Assembly: GCF_015752045.1 (NCBI RefSeq)
Contig: NZ_JADOUS010000008.1
Coordinates: 62,001-126,000, forward strand
Source: Arthrobacter_D sp015752045
GTDB taxonomy: Bacteria; Actinomycetota; Actinomycetes; Actinomycetales; Micrococcaceae
Reading direction: 5' to 3'
DNA length: 64,000 nucleotides
Positions 43,901 through 51,454 of this stretch are shown piece by piece; the stretch's first letter is position 1, and each line of letters begins with the position of its first letter. The notes under the pieces are model-generated. The model did not search any database and had not been told where the DNA came from. It was given only the letters and a program-made list of their open reading frames with translations. The translations under genes and the position numbers were made by a program.

Positions 43901-44551
43901 GCCGTGAACGAGCGCGAGGAAGCGGACGCGGCGCTCGCGGAACACCGGCAGGAGGTCGGGGAGCCGGTGCAGGCTGCGGCGGCGGTCACCGAGGACGAGC
44001 GTCACCTCGTCCGCCGTCGGGATGCTCGCGGCCTGCAGCTGGTCGCCGTACGCGGCGAGCTGCAGCAGGGCGCCGACCTTCGCGTGGCGGGCGAGCTTCG
44101 TGTCCCAGACGGCGTACGCGCCGTCGTCCTGCCGGACGAGGAAGTCCGAGCGTCCGTGGAACACGCCGTCGAAGAACGCGGCCTGGAACACCACGGCCGC
44201 GCCGGAGTGCAGGGCGCGGAGGGACTCCTCGTGCTTGGCCACCAGGGTGGCGCGGTCCAAGGAGGCCGCCGGTTCGACGTCGTATACGCCCGACCGGTGT
44301 CCCGGTGACCACAGCCCGTGCTCGGCGACCAGCTCGTCGAGGACCCGGTGCTCGTGCACATCTCCGAGGGCGGCGGCGCGCTGCAGCATCTCGTCCGCGG
44401 GGAACTGCGCCCGCGGAGCCCGTCCCAGCTTCTCGTCGAGGATCCGCAGGAGCCGGTAGCCGCACTCCGACGCCGTGACGAGGTCCGTCGCCGAGAACAC
44501 CAGGTCGGGGGAGGTGGTGTAGGAGTTGCTGTCGGCGTCGAGCAGGAACAT
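40959..44551 (-). pseudogene. TM0106-family RecB-like nuclease/helicase, frameshifted after Walker A
   Basis: A reading frame of about 1,196 residues split in two. The first part (44551 to about 42040) has a RecB/Cas4-like nuclease domain (GRSDFLVRQDDGAYAVWDTK, then the cysteine group CGRCDYC), an RNase H-like exonuclease domain (DIFFDFEGDPLW, ending YNRYDCLSTLGLRDWL) and the helicase Walker A QGPPGTGKTH. Directly after this the frame shifts: the correct continuation, ADVIARLVRLGWKVGVVAQSH, is in another frame and runs to 40959 with VIDEAGQFS (motif II), LLGDPQQLPQV (motif III), TVDRFQGQQ and NVAVSRGQ (motifs V/VI). One G missing from the G-run at 42038-42041 would explain it. Either a real inactivation or a sequencing error in a homopolymer; if intact, a DNA repair or defence-type nuclease-helicase. 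Confidence 0.85.
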
Positions 44552-44871
44552 GGGCCCTGGTCCTTTCGTGGTGCCGCCGGGGGATCACCAGTCCATCACG
44601 GGCCGCCGACAATCGTGTGACCGGAGTCATGCGGGGCCGGCGCGTGGTCGTCCGGCCGGGGACGACTGGCTGCGTCACGCACACCCGGCGACAGTCGGGG
44701 ACACCCGGCGTGGTCGGGGCCGTGACCGTCCCGGAGGATCGCGCCCCGGTCAGTGGCACCACCGCTCGGAGACGGAGGCACCGGCAGCGGACCGGGAAGG
44801 GAGCGGGCACGCGGGTCCGCCGACGGTCTGGGAGAATTGGGGGCACCGACCACCGACCGACCAGGAGCCCC
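44552..44871. other. 320-base divergent spacer with no recognised gene
   Basis: Between the nuclease-helicase and the DUF3817 gene. Open frames here have the wrong composition (Arg-rich shadows) and no ribosome sites. CCAGGAGCCCC at the right end is the ribosome site of the DUF3817 gene. I see no inverted repeat of more than 6 bp. Confidence 0.5.
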
Positions 44872-45330
44872 ATGAACCCCCGCACGCTTTTCCGCACCGT
44901 CGCTGTCGCGGAGGCGGTGACCTGGGCCTTCCTGCTGCTGGGCATGTTCCTCAAGTACGTCACGCGGACCACCGAGGCGCTCGTCCCACCGGCTGGGGCC
45001 GTGCACGGCTTCGTCTTCCTCTGCTTCGTGGCGACCACCGTCTTCATCTGGGTCAACCAGCGCTGGTCGGTGGTGACGGGCCTGCTCGGCCTCGCCTCGG
45101 CGGTCGTCCCGTTCGCGACGATCCCGTACGAGCGGTGGATCGAGCGCCGCGGACAGCTCGCCGGTTCCTGGCGCCTGGCCCCCGGGGCGGACGCGCCGCG
45201 CACCCCCGTGGAGCGGCTCCAGGCGTGGGTGCTGCGCAGTCCGCTCGTCGCCCTGCTGGTCGCCGTCGTCGGCATCTCGGTGGTCTTCAGTGTGCTGCTG
45301 ATCGTCGGCCCTCCCGGATCCTCGAGCTGA
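44872..45330 (+). CDS. DUF3817 membrane protein
   Basis: A 152-residue membrane protein starting MNPRTLFRTVAVAEAVTWAF. Three hydrophobic segments in the first 85 residues (about 8-27, 39-58, 66-84) match the DUF3817 family (YdzA-like), with the family motif GMFLKYVTRTTEALVPPAGAVHG. A fourth hydrophobic segment near 125-145 is an addition. The ATG follows CAGGAG. It is the first gene of a tight three-gene operon (seven bases to the next gene, then an eight-base overlap). Function unknown; a small inner-membrane protein. Confidence 0.85.
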   Translation: MNPRTLFRTVAVAEAVTWAFLLLGMFLKYVTRTTEALVPPAGAVHGFVFLCFVATTVFIWVNQRWSVVTGLLGLASAVVPFATIPYERWIERRGQLAGSWRLAPGADAPRTPVERLQAWVLRSPLVALLVAVVGISVVFSVLLIVGPPGSSS

Positions 45331-45337
45331 GGCATAC

Positions 45338-45706
45338 ATGACCGACCTGCGGAACACCACGGATGACGAGCGGTTCTTCCTCCACAGCGGCCGCCGCTGG
45401 CGGAAGACCGACCCCTCGCTGCCGGAAGACGTGAAGGCCCGCCTGATGTCCCACCTCGGACGCGGACGCTCGGGCGTACGCAACAGTGCCAAGGGCGACG
45501 ACGGCGCGGCCCTGCCCCGCGCGCGACGCACCGTCCAGCTCGCCAAGGAAGGGCTCGGCGAGCGGGGGACACCCTGGTGGGAGCAGTCCGCGGCGGAACG
45601 CACCGCGCGGTGGACCGCAGCCCTGCAGGAGCTCGACCGCATGCACCCGAAGAAGCCCGGCGGCCCTGCCGGCCGGGCCACGGGGGATGCGACCGAGGAT
45701 GGCTGA
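45338..45706 (+). CDS. Conserved hypothetical basic protein
   Basis: A 122-residue hydrophilic, basic protein (MTDLRNTTDDERFFLHSGRR, then WRKTDPSLPEDVKARLMSHL and GTPWWEQSAAERTARWTAAL). The Trp-rich middle part looks like a compact helical unit; no membrane segment or signal peptide. It overlaps the DUF3253 gene by eight bases, and this pairing suggests a joint, perhaps nucleic acid-associated, role. I do not recognise the family with certainty. Confidence 0.75.
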   Translation: MTDLRNTTDDERFFLHSGRRWRKTDPSLPEDVKARLMSHLGRGRSGVRNSAKGDDGAALPRARRTVQLAKEGLGERGTPWWEQSAAERTARWTAALQELDRMHPKKPGGPAGRATGDATEDG

Positions 45707-46007
45707 CGGGGTCACGGACCCCGCACTGCGTGCCGAGATCCTGCGCATCGCCACGCTGCGGGGCGGCGGGAAGACGCTGTGCCCGTCCGACGCCGCCCGC
45801 AGCATCGGCGGGGAGGAGTGGCGCGACCTGATGCCCGCAGCCCGGCGCATCGCGTTCGACCTGGCGGGGGAGGGGCTGGTCCACGTCACCCAGCACGGCG
45901 AACCGGTGGCGCGCGACGCTCGGGGCCCGATCCGCATCCGCTGGATCGACGGCCGGGTCGCAACGACGGACGACGGCGCCTCGGGAAAGGCACCGTCGTC
46001 CGGGTGA
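45699..46007 (+). CDS. DUF3253 small winged-helix-like protein
   Basis: A 102-residue protein matching DUF3253: LRAEILRIATLRGGGKTLCPSDAARSIGGEEWRDLMPAAR, followed by LAGEGLVHVTQHGEPVA and GPIRIRWIDGR, a pattern compatible with a small winged-helix domain (three helices then a beta wing). It is last in the three-gene operon and overlaps its neighbour by eight bases. Its 3' end includes a 9-bp inverted repeat (GGACGACGG at 45968-45976 with CCGTCGTCC at 45993-46001), probably part of the termination signal. Function unknown. Confidence 0.85.
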   Translation: MADGVTDPALRAEILRIATLRGGGKTLCPSDAARSIGGEEWRDLMPAARRIAFDLAGEGLVHVTQHGEPVARDARGPIRIRWIDGRVATTDDGASGKAPSSG

Positions 46008-46014
46008 TGCTCGG

Positions 46015-46032
46015 CGCCCCGCAGGCGGGGCG
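46015..46032. terminator. Short hairpin between convergent genes
   Basis: CGCCCCG-CAGG-CGGGGCG, a 7-bp stem with a four-base loop, eight bases after the DUF3253 stop and five bases beyond the stop of the converging GH43 gene. It may act together with the inverted repeat at 45968-46001. Confidence 0.55.
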
Positions 46033-46036
46033 ATGC

Positions 46037-47035
46037 TCAGCCGTCCGTCAGGGACAGCTCGGCACCCTCCCACTCCACCGGTTCCGCATGCATCGACCGG
46101 TAGGTCACCGCTGCGTCCCAGCCGTGGAACAGGAGGTAGACCTGACCGTCGGGAGCCGTGGCCAGGTCCTGTCCGCCCGGCCCGATGTAGCGGTCGCCGC
46201 CGAAGGAGTCCGAGGAGAGGAAGGGTTCCGGTGACTTCTCCCAGGGTCCCTCCAGCGCCGGGGCCGAGGCGCGGCCCACCTTGTAGGACTCGCCGCCGTA
46301 GTCGTTGCTGGAGTAGAGCAGCACGTACGCGCCGTCCCGCTGCACCACGGTCGGTGCCTCGACGAGGTTGCCCTCCCACGCGAGGTCCTGCTTGATGAGC
46401 TTCTGCGGCGGTCCGGTGAGTGCCAGACCGTCCGCCGAGAGCGGCGCGGTCTGGATCCAGGTGTCCTTGTCGCAGCAGTTGCCGTCGTTCTTCCAGACCA
46501 GGTTCAGTCCCTCGTCCGTCACGAAGGTGCTGGCGTCGATGGCCCCGCCCTCGTCCGCCGGGCAGACCAGCATCGAGTCCCCGACGACCGTGAAGGGCCC
46601 CGCGGGATCCGTGGCCGTGGCGACACCGATGCACTGCACCGTCGGCTCGAAGTTGGTGCTGGTGAAGTAGAGGACGAACCGACCGTCCGCGACCTCGGTC
46701 ACCTCGGGGGCCCACGTCTTGCCCGGGATGATCCAGGAGGGCAGGTCGGGCAGCGCGTCCTCATCGAGCTGCTCCCACTCGAGGAGGTCCCTGGACGTCG
46801 CCACCTGGACGTTCTTGCGGTTCCCCATGGTGGCGTAGGCGTAATAGGTGTCGCCGACCTGGAGGATGTCGGGATCGGCGAACTCGGCGTCCAGCACCCG
46901 GGTGGGGTTCTGCTCCTCGGCCGCGGGGGCGGGAGCGGCCTCCGACGGCTCGGACGGGGCGCATCCGGCGGTCGCCGCGGCAAGCGCGGCGACCGCCATC
47001 ATGCAGAGCAGGCGGCCCAGGAACGGACGGCTCAA
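46037..47035 (-). CDS. Glycoside hydrolase family 43 lipoprotein
   Basis: A 332-residue secreted lipoprotein: signal peptide ending at the lipobox ATAGC near residue 25, an acidic linker, then a five-bladed beta-propeller of the GH43 type. The three acidic active-site residues can be assigned: the base Asp in EFADPDILQVGD, the modulating Asp in GGAIDASTFV and the acid Glu in NLVEAPTVV. Such enzymes cleave arabinan, xylan or related side chains by inversion. It is last in an operon with two sugar permeases and a solute-binding protein, overlapping the upstream permease by four bases, so it presumably releases the sugar that the transporter takes up. Linkage specificity is not known. Confidence 0.87.
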   Translation of the reverse strand: MSRPFLGRLLCMMAVAALAAATAGCAPSEPSEAAPAPAAEEQNPTRVLDAEFADPDILQVGDTYYAYATMGNRKNVQVATSRDLLEWEQLDEDALPDLPSWIIPGKTWAPEVTEVADGRFVLYFTSTNFEPTVQCIGVATATDPAGPFTVVGDSMLVCPADEGGAIDASTFVTDEGLNLVWKNDGNCCDKDTWIQTAPLSADGLALTGPPQKLIKQDLAWEGNLVEAPTVVQRDGAYVLLYSSNDYGGESYKVGRASAPALEGPWEKSPEPFLSSDSFGGDRYIGPGGQDLATAPDGQVYLLFHGWDAAVTYRSMHAEPVEWEGAELSLTDG

Positions 47036-47922
47036 CCCTTCACCCCGGACCGGGACACGCCTTCGATGATGAAGCGCTGGAGGAAGACGAACAGCGCGAG
47101 CACCGGCACGCTAGCCACCACGGCACCCGCCATCAGCAGGTCGTAGCGGACCGCGTTGGCCGACTGCAGCGTGGACAGCCCCGGCGGCAGGGTCTGCACC
47201 TCGGGGGTGAACAGCACGTACACCGGCCACAGGAAGTCGTTCCAGTTACCCAGGAACGCCAGCAGCGCCAGGGTCGCCATGGCAGGCTTCGCGAGCGGCA
47301 GGATGATGCGCGTGAACATCTGGAGGCGGTTCGCGCCGTCGATCCGCGCGGCCTCCTCCAGGTCGTCCGGCAGGGAGATGAAGAACTGCCGCATGAAGAA
47401 CACCCCGAAGGCGGAGGCCGCCGTCGGCACGATGATCGCGACGAGCGAGTTCAGCCAGCCGAGGTCGCTGACGAGCAGGTAGTTCGGGATCACGAGGATC
47501 ACCGGGGGGACCAGCAGCGTCGCGACGATGACCGCGAAGACGATCTTCTTGCCGCGGAAGTTCATCCGCGCCAGCGGGTACGCGGCCAGGGAGGCTGTCA
47601 CGACGACGAGCGCGGAGTGGAGGATCGCGGCCAGCATGCTGTTCGCGAACCACCGCAGCACCGGGGTGTTGGTCCCCGGCGCGAGGATCGTCTTGTACGC
47701 CTCGAGCGAGAAGGGGTCGGGGATCCACGACGGCGGGATGGCGGTCGCATCGGCGCGCGTCTTGAACGAGGTGACGATCATGAAGATCATCGGGCTGATG
47801 AAGATCAGCGCCACCACCGCGAGCAGCACGATCTTGACGAGGGTGCGGGGCTGGAACTTGCGCACCGGCCTCGCCGTCGGCTCGTCCGTCCGGGCGGCAC
47901 GGGTATCGACTGTCGAGCTCAT
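47032..47922 (-). CDS. Carbohydrate ABC transporter permease (MalG type)
   Basis: A 296-residue inner-membrane permease with six helices and the MalG-type EAA loop EEAARIDGANRLQMFTRIILP, which contacts the ATPase. The N-terminal 25 residues are basic and cytoplasmic. It pairs with the MalF-type permease upstream, overlapping it by four bases. No ATPase gene is in the operon; in actinobacteria a shared MsiK-like ATPase encoded elsewhere usually energises such transporters. Confidence 0.92.
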   Translation of the reverse strand: MSSTVDTRAARTDEPTARPVRKFQPRTLVKIVLLAVVALIFISPMIFMIVTSFKTRADATAIPPSWIPDPFSLEAYKTILAPGTNTPVLRWFANSMLAAILHSALVVVTASLAAYPLARMNFRGKKIVFAVIVATLLVPPVILVIPNYLLVSDLGWLNSLVAIIVPTAASAFGVFFMRQFFISLPDDLEEAARIDGANRLQMFTRIILPLAKPAMATLALLAFLGNWNDFLWPVYVLFTPEVQTLPPGLSTLQSANAVRYDLLMAGAVVASVPVLALFVFLQRFIIEGVSRSGVKG

Positions 47923-48893
47923 CGGGCATCCTTCCGTTCGCGGAACAGCCAGAAGACCACGAGGCTCAGGCCGATGAGGAAGAGGGTCAGCACGTAGCTC
48001 ATGGCGGCGGCGCTGCCCATCTGGAAGTTGCGGAGGCCCGTGTCCGCGATCTGGTAGATCGCGGTGCGGGTCGCCCTGCCGGGTCCGCCCTGGGTGATCA
48101 GGTAGGACTGCCCGAACATGTTCACCGACGCGATCAGCGTCGTGAGGGTCACGAAGGACAGCACCGGCCGGAGTCCGGGGAGGGTGACGTTGACGAACTG
48201 CTGCCAGGGGCTGGCGCCGTCCATGCGGGCCGCCTCATAGAGCTCCGAAGGGATGTCCTGCAGGCCGGCCAGGTAGATGACGGCGTTGAAGCCGAGCGTC
48301 CACCACACGGTCACGCCGACGAGGGCCACCCATGCGGCCGGGGTCGAGGTGGTCCAGGCGATGTCGTTCGGCAGGCCGAGCAGGCCGAGGTAGTAGTTGA
48401 CCAGGCCGATGTTGTTGTCGAGCAGGTAGCGCCACATCACGGCGACGACGGCGACGCCCAGGACGTAGGGCGCGAAGTAGACGGCCCGGAAGAAGTTGCG
48501 GCCCGGGAACTTCTTCGACATGAGCAGTGCCACGGCGAGCGGGATGGTGAGCAGGAGCGGCACGCTGAACAGGGTGAAGATGCCGGTGGCCTGCATCGCC
48601 CCCCAGAAGTTGCTGAACTGCCTGGAGTCGGGGGTGAACAACTCGGCGTAGTTCTCGAAGCCCACGAAGGGCTTGAGCGGCCTCGTGTAGTCCCAGGTGT
48701 GCAGGCTGATCCAGGCGCCGAAGACGATGGGCACCAGGACGAACGCGATGAACAGGACGAGATACGGGGCCAGGAAGAGCCACGGGGTGGCTGCTGCCTG
48801 CTTGCGGATCTCGCGGGGCGACGACGTCCCCGACGGGCGGGGTGCCCCCTTCCGTGAGGGGGCACCCCCTTCTTTCTCCTTCAGCGTGGTCAT
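47919..48893 (-). CDS. Carbohydrate ABC transporter permease (MalF type)
   Basis: A 324-residue permease with six main helices and the EAA loop YEAARMDGASPWQQFVNVTLP. The first 30 residues are hydrophilic (MTTLKEKEGGAPSRKG) and are encoded by DNA that forms a strong 12-bp hairpin at 48839-48868. It begins six bases after the stop of the solute-binding protein gene and overlaps the MalG-type gene, so it is the second gene of the operon. Confidence 0.92.
   Translation of the reverse strand: MTTLKEKEGGAPSRKGAPRPSGTSSPREIRKQAAATPWLFLAPYLVLFIAFVLVPIVFGAWISLHTWDYTRPLKPFVGFENYAELFTPDSRQFSNFWGAMQATGIFTLFSVPLLLTIPLAVALLMSKKFPGRNFFRAVYFAPYVLGVAVVAVMWRYLLDNNIGLVNYYLGLLGLPNDIAWTTSTPAAWVALVGVTVWWTLGFNAVIYLAGLQDIPSELYEAARMDGASPWQQFVNVTLPGLRPVLSFVTLTTLIASVNMFGQSYLITQGGPGRATRTAIYQIADTGLRNFQMGSAAAMSYVLTLFLIGLSLVVFWLFRERKDAR
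48839..48868 (-). other. Strong hairpin just inside the first permease gene
   Basis: GGGGTGCCCCCT (48839-48850) and AGGGGGCACCCC (48857-48868) form a perfect 12-bp stem with a six-base loop, 26 to 55 bases after the permease ATG. In the mRNA it lies right after the solute-binding protein gene, where such structures commonly stabilise the upstream part of the message or reduce the downstream part. Confidence 0.8.
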
Positions 48894-48898
48894 GGTTC

Positions 48899-50212
48899 TT
48901 ACTCTCCGAACGACGCTTTGTTCTCTTCCATGAGCTTCGAGGCATTCTCCGCTGCCTCGGTCATGGCGTCCTCAGGGGATTCCTCACCGAGGACCGCCTT
49001 GTTGACGCCGACCTCGAGGGTCTCCGTCTGGACGGCACCGATACCGGGGACCGGGGGGAGGAAGCGCATGGAGTCGATGTCCTCGGCGATGACCTCCTGC
49101 GGCATGCCGTCGAGGGCGCCCGCGGCGCGGACCGATTCACGGGCGGGGATCATGCCGGAGCCGGCCCACTCGGCCGAGTTCTCGCTCATCCAGGCGATGA
49201 ACACCTTGGCGGCGTTCTGCTTGTCAGGATCGGGCTGTGCCTGGCGGGGCAGGAAGAAGTTGTGCGAGCTCGCCCACACGGCCTTCTCCTCGAAGATCGT
49301 CGGGATGGGAGCCGAGGCGTAGGGCATGCCCGACGACTCGAGGTCGTTGAACTGCCAGATGCCGTCCCAGGTGATCGACGTCTCGCCGTTCTTGAACGCG
49401 ACGTACTGGGAGTCGATCGCGACGTTGGAGGGGCTGTACCCGTCCTCGACGATGTCACGCTGCCAAGTGATGGCCTCGACGCCCTCGGGTGTCGCGAAGT
49501 TGGCCTTGGAGGCCTCGGCGTCGTACGGCTCGTTGCCGTTCTGCCACTGGAGGGAGAGGTTCATGAGGTGGCTGGGCCAGAGGGACGGCATCCAGAATGG
49601 CTGGTCGTAGCCGGCGGCCTGGAGCTTCTTGAGTGCGTCCTCGAAGGACGCAGCATCGGTGGGGGCCTCGGTGATGCCGGCCTTCTCGAAGTGCTCCGTG
49701 TTGTAGTACATGGCCAGGGAGTGGACATCCAGGGGGATGCCGAAGCGCTCGTCCTGGTAGACGCCGGCGTCCCAGACCTCCTGGGTGAAGTCGTCGCCCG
49801 TCAGTTCCAGCGTGTCCGTGAGGTCGTCGACCGGCACGATCACGTTGCGTGCGGCCATCGAGGACAGCTGGTCCAGGTGCATGACGCCGACGTCGGGGCC
49901 CTCACCGGCCGTGACGGCCGCCGGGAGGCGCTGGTAGAAGTCCGCCCACTGCATGGTGTTCGAGGTGACCTTGATGTTCTCGTGCTCGGCGTTGAACTCC
50001 TCGACCATCTTCTCCATGAACGGGCCGTCACCGCCGGTGAAGCCGTTCCAGTAGGAGAGCTCGACGGCGGGGCCGTCGTACTCGCCCGTGAATTCACTGG
50101 CGGCTTGCTCGCTGCCTGAGCCGCCGCATGCGGTCAGGCCGAGCAGTGCGACGGCGCCAAGGGCTGTCGCAGCCTGCAGGCGCCCGCGCAGGGATCGCTT
50201 CGGATGGGTCAT
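48899..50212 (-). CDS. Extracellular sugar-binding lipoprotein of the ABC transporter
   Basis: A 437-residue solute-binding protein of family 1 (MalE-like). Signal peptide with lipobox GLTACG near residue 29, so it is anchored to the outer face of the membrane. The mature part begins with ELSYWNGFTGGDGPFMEKM and contains WDGIWQFNDLESSG and MPYASAPIPTI, typical of the sugar group. It delivers a mono- or oligosaccharide to the permeases encoded next. Upstream lies TTACAGCGCTGTAA, an operator shared with the GH2 gene, so the LacI regulator encoded divergently should control it. Sugar unknown; the GH43 and GH2 genes suggest a plant-type oligosaccharide. Confidence 0.92.
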   Translation of the reverse strand: MTHPKRSLRGRLQAATALGAVALLGLTACGGSGSEQAASEFTGEYDGPAVELSYWNGFTGGDGPFMEKMVEEFNAEHENIKVTSNTMQWADFYQRLPAAVTAGEGPDVGVMHLDQLSSMAARNVIVPVDDLTDTLELTGDDFTQEVWDAGVYQDERFGIPLDVHSLAMYYNTEHFEKAGITEAPTDAASFEDALKKLQAAGYDQPFWMPSLWPSHLMNLSLQWQNGNEPYDAEASKANFATPEGVEAITWQRDIVEDGYSPSNVAIDSQYVAFKNGETSITWDGIWQFNDLESSGMPYASAPIPTIFEEKAVWASSHNFFLPRQAQPDPDKQNAAKVFIAWMSENSAEWAGSGMIPARESVRAAGALDGMPQEVIAEDIDSMRFLPPVPGIGAVQTETLEVGVNKAVLGEESPEDAMTEAAENASKLMEENKASFGE

Positions 50213-50276
50213 GGTGTGTCCTCCTCGTTGAAAACGTTGCGCACTTCCAGGTGAGTGGCTCAGCGTGTGACCGAGC

Positions 50277-50290
50277 TTACAGCGCTGTAA
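50277..50290. promoter_or_regulatory. LacI-type operator in the divergent spacer
   Basis: TTACAGCGCTGTAA is a perfect 14-base palindrome with the central CG pair typical of LacI-family sites, 65 bases upstream of the solute-binding protein ATG. The same sequence with one change occurs before the GH2 gene. A half-site, TTACAGGG, is at 50311, and AAAACGTTGC at 50230-50239 holds a further small palindrome. Confidence 0.8.
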
Positions 50291-50383
50291 AATTAGTGTC
50301 CAGCGATTTGTTACAGGGAATCCCGGCCCGGCAGGGGCCCTTGGGGCGCCGATTTAGACTGGGATCGACCCGAGGAGACGCAG

Positions 50384-51415
50384 ATGAAGAAAGTCCGACT
50401 TGCCGATGTGGCCGAGGTGGCCGGCGTGTCGATGAAGACGGTGTCGAACGTCGTCCACGACTATCCGCACGTCACGCCGGAGATGCGCCGGAAGGTCCAG
50501 CAGGCGATCGACGAGCTGGGCTACAAGCCCAACCTGACGGCCCGGCGCCTGGCGACCGGCAAGACCGGCATGATCGCCCTCGCGATCCCGGAGATCGACC
50601 ATCCCTACTTCTCCGAGCTCTCCCGGTACATCGCGGAGGAGGCGAGTCGCCTGGGTTACCGGGTCATCGTGGAGCAGACGCTGAGCAATCCGGCGGCGGA
50701 GCGTGCGGTGCTCAATGACCGCGAGACGGGGCTCGTGGACGGCGTCATCTTCCATCCCGTGCGGATGCAGTCCATGGAGGTCGCCCGGCTGCAGCGCGAT
50801 GTCCCCGTGGTGCTCCTCGGGGAATCCACCATGCCCCTCACGGCCGACCACGTCATGATCGACAACGTGGTGGCGGCGCAGGAAGGCGTGCGGCACCTCG
50901 TGGGCGAGGGGCGGCGCCGCATCGCGTTCCTCGGCGTCGTCTCGGGGGACACGACGGGGTCCACGGACCAGCGGCTCCTCGGCTATCAGCAGGGCCTCGT
51001 CGACGCGAAGATGCCCCTGGACCCCGGCCTGGTGCTGTCGGTGTCCGACTTCACGCCGGAGGAGAGTGCCCGGGCGGTGGGCGACGCCCTCGCCTCCGGC
51101 ATCGCCTTCGACGGCCTCATCTGCCGCGACGACAGGTTCGCGACGGGTGCCCTGTCCGCGCTGCGGCAGGCGGGCGTGCAGGTGCCCCGCGACGTCGCCG
51201 TCGTCGGGTGGGACGATACCGAGCTCGGCCGGTGGGCGAGCCCCCCGCTGACCTCGATCGCGCCGGACAAGCGCGAACTCGCGGCCACGGCCCTCGAATT
51301 GCTGCTGGAGCGTATCGGCGGTTATCACGGTGTCGGACGGCACCGCATCGTCTCCCACGCCCTGACGATCCGCGAGAGTGCGCCCCTCGGAGCGCCCGTC
51401 CTCCAGCCGAACTGA
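50384..51415 (+). CDS. LacI-family transcriptional regulator
   Basis: A 343-residue repressor: N-terminal helix-turn-helix and hinge (VRLADVAEVAGVSMKTVSNV and YKPNLTARRLATGKT) followed by a periplasmic-binding-protein-like sugar domain with the usual LacI/GalR stretches (IPEIDHPYFSELSRYI, GVIFHPVRM, DGLICRDDRFATGAL, AVVGWDDTELG). The ATG follows CGAGGAGAC; TAGACT at 50355-50360 is a fair -10. It lies between the transport/GH43 operon and the GH2/PhyH genes, both of which carry the same palindrome, so it should repress both and be released by a sugar from the imported material. Confidence 0.93.
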   Translation: MKKVRLADVAEVAGVSMKTVSNVVHDYPHVTPEMRRKVQQAIDELGYKPNLTARRLATGKTGMIALAIPEIDHPYFSELSRYIAEEASRLGYRVIVEQTLSNPAAERAVLNDRETGLVDGVIFHPVRMQSMEVARLQRDVPVVLLGESTMPLTADHVMIDNVVAAQEGVRHLVGEGRRRIAFLGVVSGDTTGSTDQRLLGYQQGLVDAKMPLDPGLVLSVSDFTPEESARAVGDALASGIAFDGLICRDDRFATGALSALRQAGVQVPRDVAVVGWDDTELGRWASPPLTSIAPDKRELAATALELLLERIGGYHGVGRHRIVSHALTIRESAPLGAPVLQPN

Positions 51416-51419
51416 GATC

Positions 51420-51435
51420 TTTACAGCGCTGAAAA
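51420..51435 (+). promoter_or_regulatory. Second copy of the LacI-type operator, before the GH2 gene
   Basis: TTTACAGCGCTGAAAA differs by one base from the palindrome at 50277-50290. It lies five bases after the LacI stop and 20 bases before the GH2 start, so bound repressor would block transcription into GH2 and also the run-through from the regulator gene. Confidence 0.75.
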
Positions 51436-51454
51436 TATGCGACAAGATGGCGGG

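Noticed and set aside
44617..44871. N-terminal extension of the DUF3817 protein
   Set aside because: Arg/Thr-rich, no ribosome site; the ATG at 44872 with CAGGAG gives the family start.
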